Below, piece by piece: positions 1 through 11,089 of a stretch of DNA of 64,000 nucleotides. How positions within the stretch are numbered: position 1 is the stretch's first letter; every line of letters starts with the position of its first letter. The stretch is from the NCBI GenBank assembly GCA_020284085.1, contig JACEVL010000146.1, positions 635,723 to 699,722 on the forward strand, given 5' to 3'. The position numbers were made by a program, and so were the translations under genes. This stretch comes from Aporrectodea caliginosa (taxonomy: Eukaryota > Annelida > Clitellata > Crassiclitellata > Lumbricidae). Under the pieces are notes generated by a model that did no database searches, was not told where the DNA came from, and was given only the letters and a program-made list of their open reading frames with translations.

Positions 1-873
<873 letters not shown>

Positions 874-998
874 TAGGCTACAGACAGACATACACACATA
901 CAGACAGACAGACAGACCTTATTCTCGCTGAGTTCAAGATTTCTTCCCAAATATATCGTCGCTATATGCATATTTGTTGGTTATATTGTGGTGTATAG

Positions 999-1126
999 TT
1001 CGGTGTCATCGGTGATCAACGCGTTGTCTGCTGTCTGTCTCGAAGACTACATCGATCCCGTTGTCTTTAAGATCCGAAAGAAACCGATGCCCGACCGAGC
1101 ACGAAGAGCAGTCGCCGTTGCCATTG
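999..1126 (+). CDS. SLC5 gene, exon a (helix and loop before the late membrane segments)
   Basis: The acceptor is ...TATAG at 994-998 and the donor GTAACC at 1127. The exon reads SSVSSVINALSAVCLEDYI followed by a basic loop. The S-S-x-I-N-A-L-x-A-V-x-x-E-D pattern is one of the most recognisable SLC5 segments. It enters in phase 2 and leaves in phase 1, which fits the next exon. Confidence 0.85.
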
Positions 1127-4100
1127 GTAACCGATGCCAATCGCACGATTATTGATCATTCCTTTATCAATCGAACTATTGATTGATTGATTGATTTTAT
1201 GGTTGATTGATTGACCAAACTGACTGACTGAATTTTGACTGAATGAATGACTTAATCATCCATCCATCCGTTCGTCCGTTCCGTCCGTCCATCCGTCCAT
1301 ACATTCATCCATTGTCCATCTATACATTCTGTCGATCCTCCCTTTCTTCCTTTATTAATTCAATCGTTCGCTCGTTCGTTCTTTCATTCATGCATTTATA
1401 CTTAAGACTTTCCTGTCCCTGACGTAGGCACTGAAGCAGGTCGAGAGCGCTGCTGATTTCTGAGCGGCTTTATAAATGTTCGACTACAATTGAATACACG
1501 GGTGGAATAAAGCACTAAGTACAAAAAAGTCATATCGAGTAAAATCGATATGAAATTTGTTTTTCCAAATTATGTTTTCCATTGATCATTAGAACCAATA
1601 TGATGTGTTAGTACGTTGCAGTATGCTATTTGACCATGAATTTCGTTATTTTGTCAATTAGTATTCACAACATGAAACCGTTAAGGGATTTGTTTACTTA
1701 CCCGCCTGCATGCTTGCCTATTATGGTTGGTGTGAAATAGCACAAGTCCTGAGTTTTCAATAATATCATTAATATAAGGATGTTATAAAGCATTCTGACA
1801 TTTTTCCCAGAAGAAATACTATTTTCTACTGCATTATTATTTGAATAGAAACTATATTTTACAAGTATTATCCTAACCGCATTCTTCCTTCGCTTCCTCC
1901 TGTTATCCGACCATAAGTCCTCGTGTTTTGTCCGAATCTTGCCTTTTTCCTTAGCACGACTTGCACTCTGCCTTTCAAATTCCGAATCAATATCATAGTA
2001 TTCCGTTTCATCACTAGACTGTGACGAATAATAAGTAATATTAACTTCTGAAGACAATGAATTAGCGTGCTCTGCGCGAGCGTCCATTTTTGTTTACGTG
2101 TGACTGATAGGGTGCTGCCATATGGCGAATGAAACGTTACTATTTACTGGAATTAATGACCATTAGTGCTTTCTTCCATAGATGAGAGACCAATCTACAG
2201 GAAACACGCGAAAAGCGTATAAAAGAAATAATGGCACTTAGTGCTTTATTCCACCCGTGTATTTAATTACAATTACAATTATACAACTGTTATTTCTTTC
2301 ACTCATTCATTAGCACATTCGTTCGTTCAGTCATTCATTCATTCGCTACTTAATTGAGTTGTTCATTAATTACTTGATTAATTACTTGATTAATTAGTTG
2401 ATTAATTCTTTCATTGACTTCCTTGTAGTCGTTTTCTTTGGTGTGCTGACGGTGGGTCTGTCGTTTGCTGCCGATCGATTCACGGATAAGTTAATCCAGG
2501 CGACTGGGACCATTTGGGGGGTGTTGGGTGGACCTCTGGCCGGCATCTTCATACTCGGATTTCTCCTGCCCTGCGCCAACGCATGGGTAAGTCGTCTATT
2601 AAACATCTTCGGGGTGCAAATTGAGCAGGGTCGAGTCCACACGGTCGCTCTAACACGGTCCTTAAACGGGGACCTTAAATGGCGTGACGCCCATTCAAAT
2701 GGACAGCCGTGGTGAAGGATCTCACCCAATCGATTCATTTAAAAATGAGCACAAGCAATTATAGAGCGCGAAACACTTCTATTAATAAAGCAACTTAACC
2801 CCATACGGCGTTATACAAAAACATCTACATTTACATTTTTAAACACCTTTAAATCGCGTTCTTGCGATGAAATATTAAGTCACATTTTCGATGCTTAGTC
2901 GCTGCATGTTCGGAATAAGAGATATCTGTCATCGGTGGCTTGCCACAACGCAGGCCAGAACTACTTAGTGATCACTTACAATGATCAATTCATTGAAAAA
3001 CAAAAAGGGTCAAGGCCATATTTTCCATACACAGAGTAGAGGCTGATGAGCCCTTCTCCCCAGTGGCGTAAATGAGGGGGGGGACAGAGGGGAACTTTCT
3101 CCAAAAGTTTTGACTTAAGCCCTTCTGCCCCCAAAAGCCGACCCTCCTATAATCTGTCCCCCAAAGTTATGTATAGATTTTCGCCTCTGCTTCTCCCATA
3201 AATTTGGTGGGTATCGTCTTCCCTCATTTATTGCATGAGACCCGCAAGCGTTACTCAGGGTAACCTCGATGTGAGGATCCGCTTTGCATACCGATGGTGT
3301 CTGATTTAAGAGATATCGGGTTAGCACGGTCCGTACACGGAAACCTTAAATGGCTTGGCACCCATTCAAACGGTAAGCAATGGTAAAGGATCTCACCCAA
3401 TCAATTCATAAAAAATGAGCATTGTCGAGACCATACGACTGCAATAGAAAAACATCTACAGTTACAGTTGTTCAGTTAATTCATTAGACTCTACTTACAC
3501 ACCTTTAAATCGCGTTCGTTCAATAAAATATATATGTCACATTTAGCATAAGTTACATTTATTTACAACAAATAGAAGAGAACAAAGGGCTAAAGATAAA
3601 TATGAATAAAACAAAAGTGATGACACAAAAAGGGAAAACTTGTAACATAGAAATTGGAGGAGTAAGGTTGGAACAAGTAGACACATTCCGATATCTGGGA
3701 TCTTTGATAACGGAAGATGCAGCAGACGTTAAGGATATAAGAGAGAAGTTGGCTAGAGGTCTTAAGTTAATACCACAACAACGTTGAAACAAGTATGGAA
3801 AAGCCATAACATAAAGATGGATACAAAGATGAAACTCATGAGGGCTTTGGTATGGCCAGTGGCAACATACGGGTGTGAAAGTTGGACTATCAAGAAAAAA
3901 GAGGAAGAAAGAATAAATGCGTTTGAAACGAAATACCTAAGACAGATTCTGAGAGTATCATGGATAGAAAAAGAACAAATGAGTGGGTGTTAGAGAAAAC
4001 AGGAACGGAAAGAAGTCTACTCGATCAGATTAAAAGAAGGAAACTTACATTCTTTGGGCATTTGATGAGGAAACAGGGAAACTGCCTGGAAAAGGAGATC

Positions 4101-4594
4101 ATACAGGGAACTGTACCAGGAGCAAGGACGCGGGGAAGACCGAGAATGGGATGGCTTAACAACATCAGCACGTGGATGAATATGCCTTTTCATCGATTGT
4201 TGACAGAGACGGAAAATAGAAAAAGGTGGAGAAGACTTGTCCATGGAGCGACCAACCCTCGGATCGAGGATGGTTGAAGACAAGACAAGACAATTGAAGA
4301 CATTTATTTGACAACTATTAAAGATACGAGTCGAGGCCAATGCCATACGGTGGCTATATAAAACGTATACATTTACAATAAGCTGTAATAGGCCTAAATA
4401 ATTTCTGACGACGGCAACGGCCTTTGTTGTCATAAGCTGTCGTTAAACTCTGGATCCATCCATTTGAGTCTATTAACTCCCCTCGATCGTTTGACTTTGC
4501 TTTCTCTGGCTTATCGGATTTCCACCTAGCGACTTTAAATAATGGACTCTGACTTTGGCTATGGTTTCGCCTAAAGTGTCCGTCTGTCTGTCTA

Positions 4595-4638
<44 letters not shown>

Positions 4639-5227
4639 GATTATTCTTATCGATTGATGATTTACAAGTTACGATAACGGTGCTATAGATGGATGGATCC
4701 ACAGTTTAACGGCAGCTCATGACAACATAGGCCGTTACCGCGAGACAAAGATTTTTTTGGCATATTACAGCTCTTTTTGAAGTCACTAGATTAGATTATA
4801 TTAGATTAGATTAGAGTCATCTTCGGGTGTATTAAATGATATCTTCACATTCTCTTGCCCTGCACCATCTATACTTTAATATAGCGCAAGAGTAAATCTG
4901 CAGAAGGCGCTATAATGGTCATTGATAATAATAATTTAATGTATGTTATGCCATGTTTGGCTTTATAAAATCAGAGTAGATTCGATTAGCCTACTGTAGA
5001 AATATGAAAAATTTGATAATGCTATGGCAGTTTTAATGATTGTTCCGATATTTGACCTCTTAGCTTTAATTCCAACAATAGGCCTATGTAAAGTTTCACA
5101 CAGTTAATCTGTTCACAGCCATAGATTTAATTGTGTACTAAGGTATACGTTTAAAACTGTTTACAATAATTATTGCATCATTATATTCTTGCTTCTGTTT
5201 CACTATTATACTAACTGTTGTTGTTAA

Positions 5228-5260
<33 letters not shown>

Positions 5261-5649
5261 TGTGTATGTGTGTGTGTGTTGTTGTTGGGGGTGGGGGTTA
5301 TGTGCTAATAAAGATTGCTTGCTTACTTATTAGATTAAGTTGTGGAGAATCATTCTGCGACATTTTCTTTTTATCTGCGGCTGTGCGCAACTGGGAGTAG
5401 TATATTATTATAACATACGAATAAACAAACAGCTTGCATGTTACCTCGTATAAGTGGTTTGTCAATATTTTTATGTTTTAGGGGGCTATAGTGGGCATTT
5501 TCAGTGGGCTGACCATCGCCCTCTGGGTCTGCGTTGGGGGCCTACTCTACGCCCCGAAGACCCCCACACTTCCGGTGCACGATTGCTTCAGTAACATGAC
5601 CATCAGCCTCCCACCACATTCACCGAATACGTATGTATAATGACTATTA

Positions 5650-5681
<32 letters not shown>

Positions 5682-5682
5682 C

Positions 5683-5770
<88 letters not shown>

Positions 5771-5775
5771 TGCTG

Positions 5776-5871
<96 letters not shown>

Positions 5872-8800
5872 ATAATAATAATAATAATAATAGCACTTTT
5901 TCTTCTGACTCTTGTGTCGTAGGACGGTTGAGACGGTTCCCCTGCAGGGTCTGTACGACGTTTCCTACGGCTGGTACGGAGTCATCGGAACCGGAACCTG
6001 CATCATCGTTGGCTTCATCGTTTCCATCCTCACTGGAGGATGCACCACGCGTCAGTAGACAATTCATCCATCCCATTACTACACGCATGAATGAACAAAA
6101 GTCTGACTGACTGATTGGCTGATTGGATGACTGATTTAATGAATAACTGAATGAATGAATGAATGAGTGACTTATTTTCCGACTGACTGTCTGGCTGACT
6201 GACTGCCTCGTCAACTGGTGACTGCAGAGTGACTGACTGACTGACTAACTGACTGACTGAGTGAGTGACTGAGTGACTGCAGAGTGACTGACTGACTGAC
6301 TGACTGATTGATCGAATGACTGACTGACTTATTTACTCACTGACTGAATGACTGACTGACTGATCAATAAAATGGATTGAGTGACTGACTGAATGAATTA
6401 TTTACTGACTGACTTATTTACTTACCGACTGACTTCCTGACTGACTGAATGACTGACTAAATCAATAGAAAGCGACTGACTGAATGTGTACAAGTTGAAA
6501 CGAATAAACGAACTAAGAAATGAATTGATTCATGAATGAATGAATGAATGAACGAACGAAATAGAGCAAATGTCATCGGTTTGCAATGTGGCAAGCCACT
6601 AGTGAATGATATCAACAAGGGCATGAGGGAGACTTTGTAACATGTGGAAAGTGTGACGTACGTGTACTTTATTTCATTGAATGAACCCGATTTAAAGGTG
6701 TGTAAGTAGAACCTAATAATTTAAATTAAGAATGTAAATGCAGATCTTTTTATATAGCGACCTTATGGCCCTGACCCTGCTCATTTTAAATAAATTTATC
6801 GGGTGAGATCCTTCACCCATAGCTGCCCCCATTTAAATGTGCGCCACGTCCTTTAAAGTACCGTGCACGGGCGTAGCTAAAGAGACAATATGGCCTCGAC
6901 CCTGCTCATTTTTAAAATTAATTAATCGAGAAAATGGCGTCATTGGAAGAACGAACCATGCAGCCTAACATTTATTTATGTATTTATTTATTTTTATTTA
7001 TTTATTTATTTGGTAGCCAAACAGGAAAAGTAACATGCAGATAACTAAAGGCATAGGCGCAACCACCCTATGGGACCCGTGGGACGCGTCCCCCCAACTT
7101 TCCAACAGGTTGGGACGGTCCCCCCAACTTTTGAAAATTGTGAGGTAAACAAGAGCCCAAAATGCACTCCAATTGGTATCAAATGCTCAAAATTGCGACG
7201 CTCCCCATACCCTCTAGTCGTTAGGGGCTTCTTGCCTTCGGCACTCGCAATTTCACCCCCTCCCCCACTCAGACATTCTACTAGGTTCCCCAATTTCTGG
7301 ACCGTGGTTGCGCCCCTGATTAACCCTGCGACTACCAGTGGGGTCAAAAATGACCCCAGAGGTAGTTTGCATTAGTGCTGCTCACCCCCTATAAGAGATA
7401 TCTCAATGAAATTTTATGACTTTATAGGTATTCCTGTTTTGTATAAAATTCAAAGTTTTATTTTACATTTTCTATCACCAGATGGCGCTGGTATACCCTT
7501 TATACACTGAGTACCAGTGGGGTCATTTTTGACCCCAGTGTAAACTGAATAATTCTGACATATGCAAAAATAACAAAATACATTTTTATTGAGCTAACAT
7601 TGATTCTAAATGTATTTTAACAAGGATAAACAATTATATATTTTTTACTTAGTAAATTTATTGCCAAAAATATTGACAGTCTGCTAACAGGTTCAAACTA
7701 GTTGTGAGAAACCCAATTCTAAAGGAAACGGAAGTGGATAAATAAGGAAGGCAGTGCCATCTATGGTGAAACATGGAGTGATATATCTGACAAACCAAGA
7801 AATGAAGCAGTACAGCAAAAATGTAGAGTTTAGACGTTGTTTCAGCGACAGTATGACTAGAAATCGGTTCCATAAAATATCACGTGCCTTTAGATTTGAC
7901 GATGTGGTGCGCAGAATAGAAAGTCAATATCTTAAACAACTTGCACTTATTTGACAAGTGGACAAAATCATAAGAAAATGATAAGAAGTCGAATATAATC
8001 TGTGCAAAAAGTAAGCGCAATTATGTCGTTCTTGCCGAGTATACCTGCATAAACTGTAAACAGTAACTGTAATGACCGGATATTGTCAATACTAGTTTTG
8101 AACATAGAACACTCGAACACTTTGAGTACTAATCTGAAAATATTAAATTAAAAATTTATTCATTTCAACAGCGTAATCATGTTCCAAATACTTTACTAAT
8201 ATTTGTTTTCATGGCAATAAATAAAAATGTAAAAAACAAAGAACTTATTGTAAAAATTGTGTTGGGGTCATTTTTGACCCCACTGGTACTCAGTGTATCA
8301 AAAAAATTCTGGTAGTCTGAGGGCTAAAGGAGAGAAGTAGTTATGTTACTTATTTAATCATCAGAAATGCTACGTATATATCTCAAGGGAAGGATGTGTT
8401 TTAGAGGTGCGTATGTAGAGCCCAATGATTCAAATGTAAAAAATTGTAAATGTAGATTTGTTAGTTGCTGTTTACCGACACTTTGTCATAACAAGGATGA
8501 TTAGCGGCGTCGTCCTCCTTTCTTTAGGCTTGGGACTGGCACTACCAGAGTACGAGCAGTGGCGGAATTTGTAAATGTAGATGTTTTCTACATCGACCCG
8601 GCCTCGATCCTGATCATTTTCAATGTATTAAACATTTGAATGACAAGTTTTGGTTTGCGTTGTGATAAGCCCCAGTGAATGATATCATAGTAGCGCCAGA
8701 GAAGACGTCCATCCAACGTTAGCCAATGTGACGCTCATATATTTCATTGAATGAAGGCGATTTAAAGGTGTGTAAGGAGAACCTAATGATTTAAATGCAA

Positions 8801-10283
8801 GAATTTAAGTGCAGATGTTTTGCTATAGCGACCGTATGGCCTTGAACCTGCTCATTTTTCTATGAATTGATCGAATCAGATACTTCACCACCGCTATCCG
8901 TTTGAATGAATTCCACGCCATTTAAGTTCCCCGTGCACGGACCGTGCTAGCCCGAGATTTATGTCTCTGAAGTAAGCCAGCATCGGGAAGCGAACTGCGA
9001 TCTACACGCTCTCTAACACAGAGGGGGCATGAGACGCAGCCTAGGCTCTAACTAATGGAGCTAACTTGGCCAACTGTACAAATTAATGAATGCACAAATG
9101 AACGAATGCACAAGTGAATGAATGCACAAATGAATGAATGAATGCACAAATGAATGAATGCACAAACAAACGAAATGCACAAATGAATGAATGAATGAAT
9201 GAACATATGAATGAATGCACAAATGAACAAATGCACAAATGAATGAATGCACAAATGAATGAATGCACAAATGAATGAATGCACAAATGAATGAATGCAC
9301 AAATGAATGAATGCACAAAGGAATGAATGCACAAATGAATGAATGCATGAATGAATGCACAAATGAATGAATGAATGAACGAATGAATGAATTAATTAAT
9401 TATATTTCTTTGTCGATGCTGTTACTGCAGGCTACCGTTCGGGTCTGAAGTCCTATCTGATGTACTCGAGCGCTGATAACTGCTGCTGCTGCTGTCCAAT
9501 GTCCTGCAAGAGATGCTACAGATGCGGAGTAGACTATGACGTCGACAACATTCCGCCAGAAGCTCAGGATGCAGACAAGGCAAGACCAATAAATAAATAA
9601 ATTAAACAAATAGATAATAAATAAATATTAAATAAATAAGTAATGGAAAAAATGGAATAAACTGATTAATAAATAATAAACAAATATTAAATAAATGATT
9701 AATTAAAGATAATAAATAATTAATAGGCAAAGTAATCTAGATATCAATGGCCATGCTACCAACTAGATCATCGTCATCATCACCACAACCAATATTATAT
9801 TCATCACCAACACCGTGACTACCGCCACCGTGACCACCACCACCGTGCACTACCACCGTGACCACTGACCACCACCACCACCACCATCGGTTGACGCCAG
9901 CCATTTTTCGGCGATGGTTACGAATAAATGATCACTATGGTCTTTGGTAATTGGTTAATTCCACTGCTCCTCTCATCTTAGATCCTCATTTCCCTAGTCT
10001 ATCCAATAAAACCGCTTATATGTTGACTCAGGCGGGTGAGAAGCCTCTTGATGGCCTTGACCAGACGGGGGTAACAGCGGCCCAGGAAAAGAACGGGGTC
10101 TTCACCGTCCGTGCCTATGACTACATCTCCGGATCGGACACGGGCGGAGTCTTCAAGCGGATGACGGACGATGACGTGACGATGACGTCAGCCTACTGTG
10201 ACGTCACCAATGGCAAGCCAGTGACGAAGAATGGCCATCTGAACGGAGCATACGCCGCCGAAGGCACGGGCACCATCCTCTGA
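999..10283 (+). CDS. SLC5-family Na+/solute symporter, C-terminal six exons (monocarboxylate-transporter-like)
   Basis: Spliced gene, 5' end outside the window. Exons: 999-1126, 2429-2586, 5482-5630, 5923-6050, 9431-9579, 10032-10283 (stop TGA). Splice phases match at every junction (phase 1, 0, 2, 1, 0), giving about 321 C-terminal residues, roughly half of an SLC5 protein (about 600 aa). Family marks seen: VSSVINALSAVCLEDYI, GVLGGPLAGIFILGF, then a GA-IVGIFSG helix and a last membrane helix ending FIVSILTG. SLC5 proteins use the Na+ gradient to import solutes across the plasma membrane; the SMCT members (SLC5A8, SLC5A12) carry lactate and short-chain monocarboxylates. Substrate cannot be read from this half. 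Unusual points are a Cys-rich cytoplasmic tail, a probable GC-AG last intron and a C-terminus ending T-I-L, a class I PDZ ligand type. SLC5A8 is known to bind PDZK1. Other SLC5 members are possible. Confidence 0.85.
1190..1420. repeat. Degenerate GATT/CATC/CATT tetranucleotide repeats
   Basis: Successive short runs of ATTG, ACTG, CATC, TCCG and TTCA words with no coding features, inside the first SLC5 intron of the window. Confidence 0.75.
1497..2259 (-). mobile_element. DNA transposon with 24-bp TIRs and TA target duplication
   Basis: The left end CACGGGTGGAATAAAGCACT (24 bp in all, 1497-1520) is matched by its perfect inverted complement ending at 2259. Both ends are bordered by TA (1495-1496, 2260-2261). 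Length is 763 bp. TA duplication suits Tc1/mariner-like or related superfamilies. The TIR was not matched to a named family. It carries a partial minus-strand reading frame. Confidence 0.8.
1698..2087 (-). pseudogene. N-terminal exon-like frame inside the TA transposon
   Basis: A 129-codon frame reading out from near the right TIR. The first part is acidic and Ser-rich (SSQSSDETEYYDID), then basic (SDNRRKRRKN). After that the composition turns hydrophobic and AT-rich, with GTTAGG as a possible donor at the change. This suggests the first coding exon of the element's protein followed by intron. No catalytic core is present, so the element is non-autonomous as seen. Family not recognised. Confidence 0.35.
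2429..2586 (+). CDS. SLC5 gene, exon b (two membrane helices)
   Basis: The acceptor CTTGTAG ends at 2428 and the donor GTAAGT starts at 2587. The exon encodes VVFFGVLTVGLSFAA and then IWGVLGGPLAGIFILGFLLP. The G-G-P-L-x-G-x-F-x-L-G motif is diagnostic of SLC5. It ends in frame (phase 0) after Ala-Trp. Confidence 0.88.
2645..2960 (+). mobile_element. tRNA-derived SINE family 1, 5'-truncated copy
   Basis: Shares the body seen in five other copies: CTAACACGGTCC, GGGGACCTTAAATGGCGTG, AAAAATGAGC, then CACCTTTAAATCGCG and GGCTTGCCACAACGCA. The tRNA-like head is missing. A second fragment of the same family lies at about 2983-3030. Confidence 0.7.
3225..3560 (+). mobile_element. tRNA-derived SINE family 1, diverged copy
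   Basis: Diverged head (3225-3310), then the family core GGGTTAGCACGGTCCGTACA, AAACCTTAAATGGC and AAAAAATGAGC, and the 3' segment with ACACCTTTAAATCGCG. Same orientation as the SLC5 gene, within its second visible intron. Confidence 0.65.
3565..4290 (+). pseudogene. Non-LTR retrotransposon, C-terminal end of reverse transcriptase, frameshifted
   Basis: Three overlapping frames together read as the distal RT region of an endonuclease/reverse-transcriptase LINE: FRYLGSLITED, then VWPVATYGCESWTIKKKEEE, then RRKLTFFGHLMR, GARTRGRPRMGW and a terminal W-R-R-L-V. The order matches the thumb and C-terminal part of RTE/L1-like LINE proteins. At least two frameshifts (near 3785 and 3990) make it dead. 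No catalytic YxDD is included. It lies in an intron of the SLC5 gene. Confidence 0.8.
4400..4745. mobile_element. Foldback element with about 60-bp inverted arms
   Basis: Left arm 4402-4465 (ACGGCAACGGCCTTTGTTGT ... GGATCCATCCAT) is an imperfect inverted copy of 4683-4744. The loop contains a (TGTC)n run (about 4577-4637). The arms are module A of a repeat family found throughout the window. Confidence 0.65.
4746..5217. other. Intron sequence without recognised features
   Basis: AT-rich, with a short AGATT repeat (4789-4815). No exon, TIR pair or known repeat core was recognised. Confidence 0.5.
5228..5278. repeat. (TG)n microsatellite, interrupted
   Basis: GT dinucleotide run with TATG interruptions, about 200 bp upstream of SLC5 exon c. 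Confidence 0.9.
5482..5630 (+). CDS. SLC5 gene, exon c (membrane helix plus extracellular loop)
   Basis: The acceptor TTTTAG ends at 5481 and the donor GTATGT starts at 5631. The exon reads GAIVGIFSGLTIALWVCVGG and then a polar loop containing a possible N-glycosylation site (Asn-Met-Thr). This loop lies between the last two membrane helices in SMCT-type transporters. Confidence 0.87.
5641..5891. repeat. Compound trinucleotide repeat (ACT)n-(GCT)n-(ACT)n-(AAT)n
   Basis: About 250 bp made of ACT units, then roughly 28 CTG/GCT units (5692-5776), a second long ACT run and a short AAT run. It occupies almost all of the 292-bp intron between SLC5 exons c and d. Open frames over it (poly-Ala, poly-Cys, poly-Tyr) are artefacts. 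Confidence 0.97.
5923..6050 (+). CDS. SLC5 gene, exon d (last membrane helix)
   Basis: The acceptor GTCGTAG ends at 5922 and the donor GTCAGT starts at 6051. It encodes a YDVSYGWYGVIG entry and the helix CIIVGFIVSILTGG. The phase-1 end joins the next exon to make an Arg codon. It lies directly after the compound trinucleotide repeat of the preceding intron. Confidence 0.85.
6095..6560. repeat. Degenerate GACT/GAAT tetranucleotide repeat field
   Basis: Long run of ACTG and ATGA words in varied order, just after SLC5 exon d. No coding signal. Confidence 0.9.
6580..6900 (-). mobile_element. tRNA-derived SINE family 1, minus strand, head truncated
   Basis: Minus-strand match to the family body: the 3' part (TGTGGCAAGCC on plus) is at 6588, then CGATTTAAAGGTGTGTAAG, CTGCTCATTTTAAAT and ACCGTGCACGGGCGTAGC. 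A second short fragment of the same core follows (6890-6925). Confidence 0.7.
7052..7318. mobile_element. hAT-type MITE (267 bp), target duplication split by a later insertion
   Basis: Left end CATAGGCGCAACCAC, right end (reverse complement) CAGGGGCGCAACCAC. Left target copy is ACTAAAGG (7044-7051). The right copy is interrupted after A-TTAA by the 1000-bp piggyBac element and resumes as CTAAAGG at 8324. Joining gives ATTAAAGG, 7 of 8 identical. Eight-base duplications and CAGGGGCG ends are typical of hAT. Confidence 0.75.
7324..8323 (+). mobile_element. piggyBac-like element, 1000 bp, non-autonomous
   Basis: TTAA (7320-7323) precedes CCCTGCGACTACCAG, and the right end is the complement CTGGTAGTCTGAGGG followed by CTAA (8324-8327). 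Subterminal palindromes GGGGTCAAAAATGACCCC occur near the left end, with a further inverted pair CACTGAGTACCAGTGGGGTC at about 7504 and 8297. An internal frame resembles piggyBac transposase. Confidence 0.85.
7754..7954 (+). pseudogene. piggyBac transposase fragment
   Basis: 66 codons containing FSDSMTRNRFHKISRAFRFD, the helical M-T-R-N-R-F-x-x-I-x-R-x-x-R-F-D-D segment that precedes the DDE core in piggyBac transposases. No catalytic Asp region is present and a stop follows. It is a remnant that shows the parentage of the surrounding element. Confidence 0.75.
8460..8565 (+). repeat. Repeat module B
   Basis: GCTGTTTACCGACACTTTGT, then a CGTCGTCCTCC core, GGCTTGGGACTGGCACTACC and GAGCAGTGGCGGA. 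The same 95-bp block recurs more than ten times in the window in both orientations. Confidence 0.75.
8690..9058 (-). mobile_element. tRNA-derived SINE family 1, near full length, minus strand
   Basis: Read on the minus strand: tRNA-like head (TTAGTTAGAGCCTAGG A-box region; GATCGCAGTTCGCTTCC B-box-like), then GCTAGCACGGTCCGTGCAC, GAAAAATGAGCAGG and ACACCTTTAAATCGCC. This is the most complete copy, about 370 bp, and useful as the family reference. Confidence 0.8.
9073..9398. repeat. 16-bp minisatellite
   Basis: About 20 imperfect units of AATGAATGAATGCACA, ending 33 bp upstream of the SLC5 exon e acceptor. Every frame is open on the minus strand because the unit lacks stops there; these frames are not genes. 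Confidence 0.95.
9431..9579 (+). CDS. SLC5 gene, exon e (cysteine-rich cytoplasmic tail)
   Basis: The acceptor TTACTGCAG ends at 9430. The exon encodes a juxtamembrane stretch with five consecutive Cys, then P-M-S-C-K-R-C-Y-R-C (eight Cys in 14 residues), followed by an acidic segment. The run is encoded by TGC codons. Reading on meets a stop at 9598, so a donor is needed. The only in-phase choice seen is GCAAGA at 9580, a GC donor. Confidence 0.75.
9580..10031 (+). other. Probable GC-AG intron of the SLC5 gene
   Basis: Upstream exon ends AAG, followed by GCAAGA. The acceptor is TTGACTCAG at 10023-10031. Phase 0 on both sides keeps the frame open to the final stop. No GT donor in the right phase was found before the in-frame stop. 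The intron has AAAT-type repeats (about 9586-9725) and CAC/ACC-rich runs (about 9770-9895). Confidence 0.65.
10032..10283 (+). CDS. SLC5 gene, terminal exon (cytoplasmic C-terminus)
   Basis: 84 codons including the stop. Encodes a soluble acidic and polar tail with no membrane segment. The last residues are G-T-G-T-I-L; T-x-L at a C-terminus is a class I PDZ ligand. CpG-containing, GC-rich codon use contrasts sharply with the AT-rich surroundings, which supports it as real coding sequence. Confidence 0.8.
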   Translation, partial: AGEKPLDGLDQTGVTAAQEKNGVFTVRAYDYISGSDTGGVFKRMTDDDVTMTSAYCDVTNGKPVTKNGHLNGAYAAEGTGTIL

Positions 10284-10550
10284 GTCTTGCCACTTAACGA
10301 TTACCAGTTTAAGTCATTTTTAGTGTTGGACCAAAGCACAACAGAAAAATCTGACCTGAACATTTAGCTCAAGCTAGATGCATACATTTGTATTATGTAT
10401 ATATGTATATTTGTATTTATGTATGTATTCATGTATGTATTGTATGCATTGTATTTATGTATGTATGTATGTATGTATAATCTTATGAATGAATGATTGT
10501 TCGTATTTATATATTTATGTAGGTGTGTATTTATTTATGAATGTTCTTTT
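10284..10550. other. 3' flank/UTR of the SLC5 gene
   Basis: Sequence after the stop. No AATAAA signal was seen before the repeats. It contains TGTA-type tetranucleotide repeats (10395-10480). Confidence 0.5.
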
Positions 10551-10771
<221 letters not shown>

Positions 10772-11089
10772 GGTGCCCAGTGTATGTTGGTATTCGTACA
10801 CACATATATTATAGGGCCTATATATGTATGTGTACGTATGTATGCGTCTTTGTATATTTAAGAATGTGCATAATGTATTTTCGTACACTGAATGTCTGGT
10901 AATTTTGGCTGACATGACTATAGACACAGCTTACAACCAGGGTTCACGGTATACAATCGATTTGGAGGCTATGCACGCTAAACTATAGTCATCAGTATCA
11001 GACAGCTTAGTCCTTGACTCTCATTCTATTACGAGAATAATAATTATAATATTATGACAATCTTTATACAACTCATTAATCCATAAGAC

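Noticed and set aside
3060..3150. hAT element starting CAGTGGCGTAAATGAGG
   Set aside because: Only one hAT-like end is visible; no partner end or 8-bp duplication was found.
7045..7375. Frames of about 100 codons on both strands
   Set aside because: They span the hAT MITE and its border with the piggyBac element; open length is due to CCCC/GGGG-rich TIR regions.
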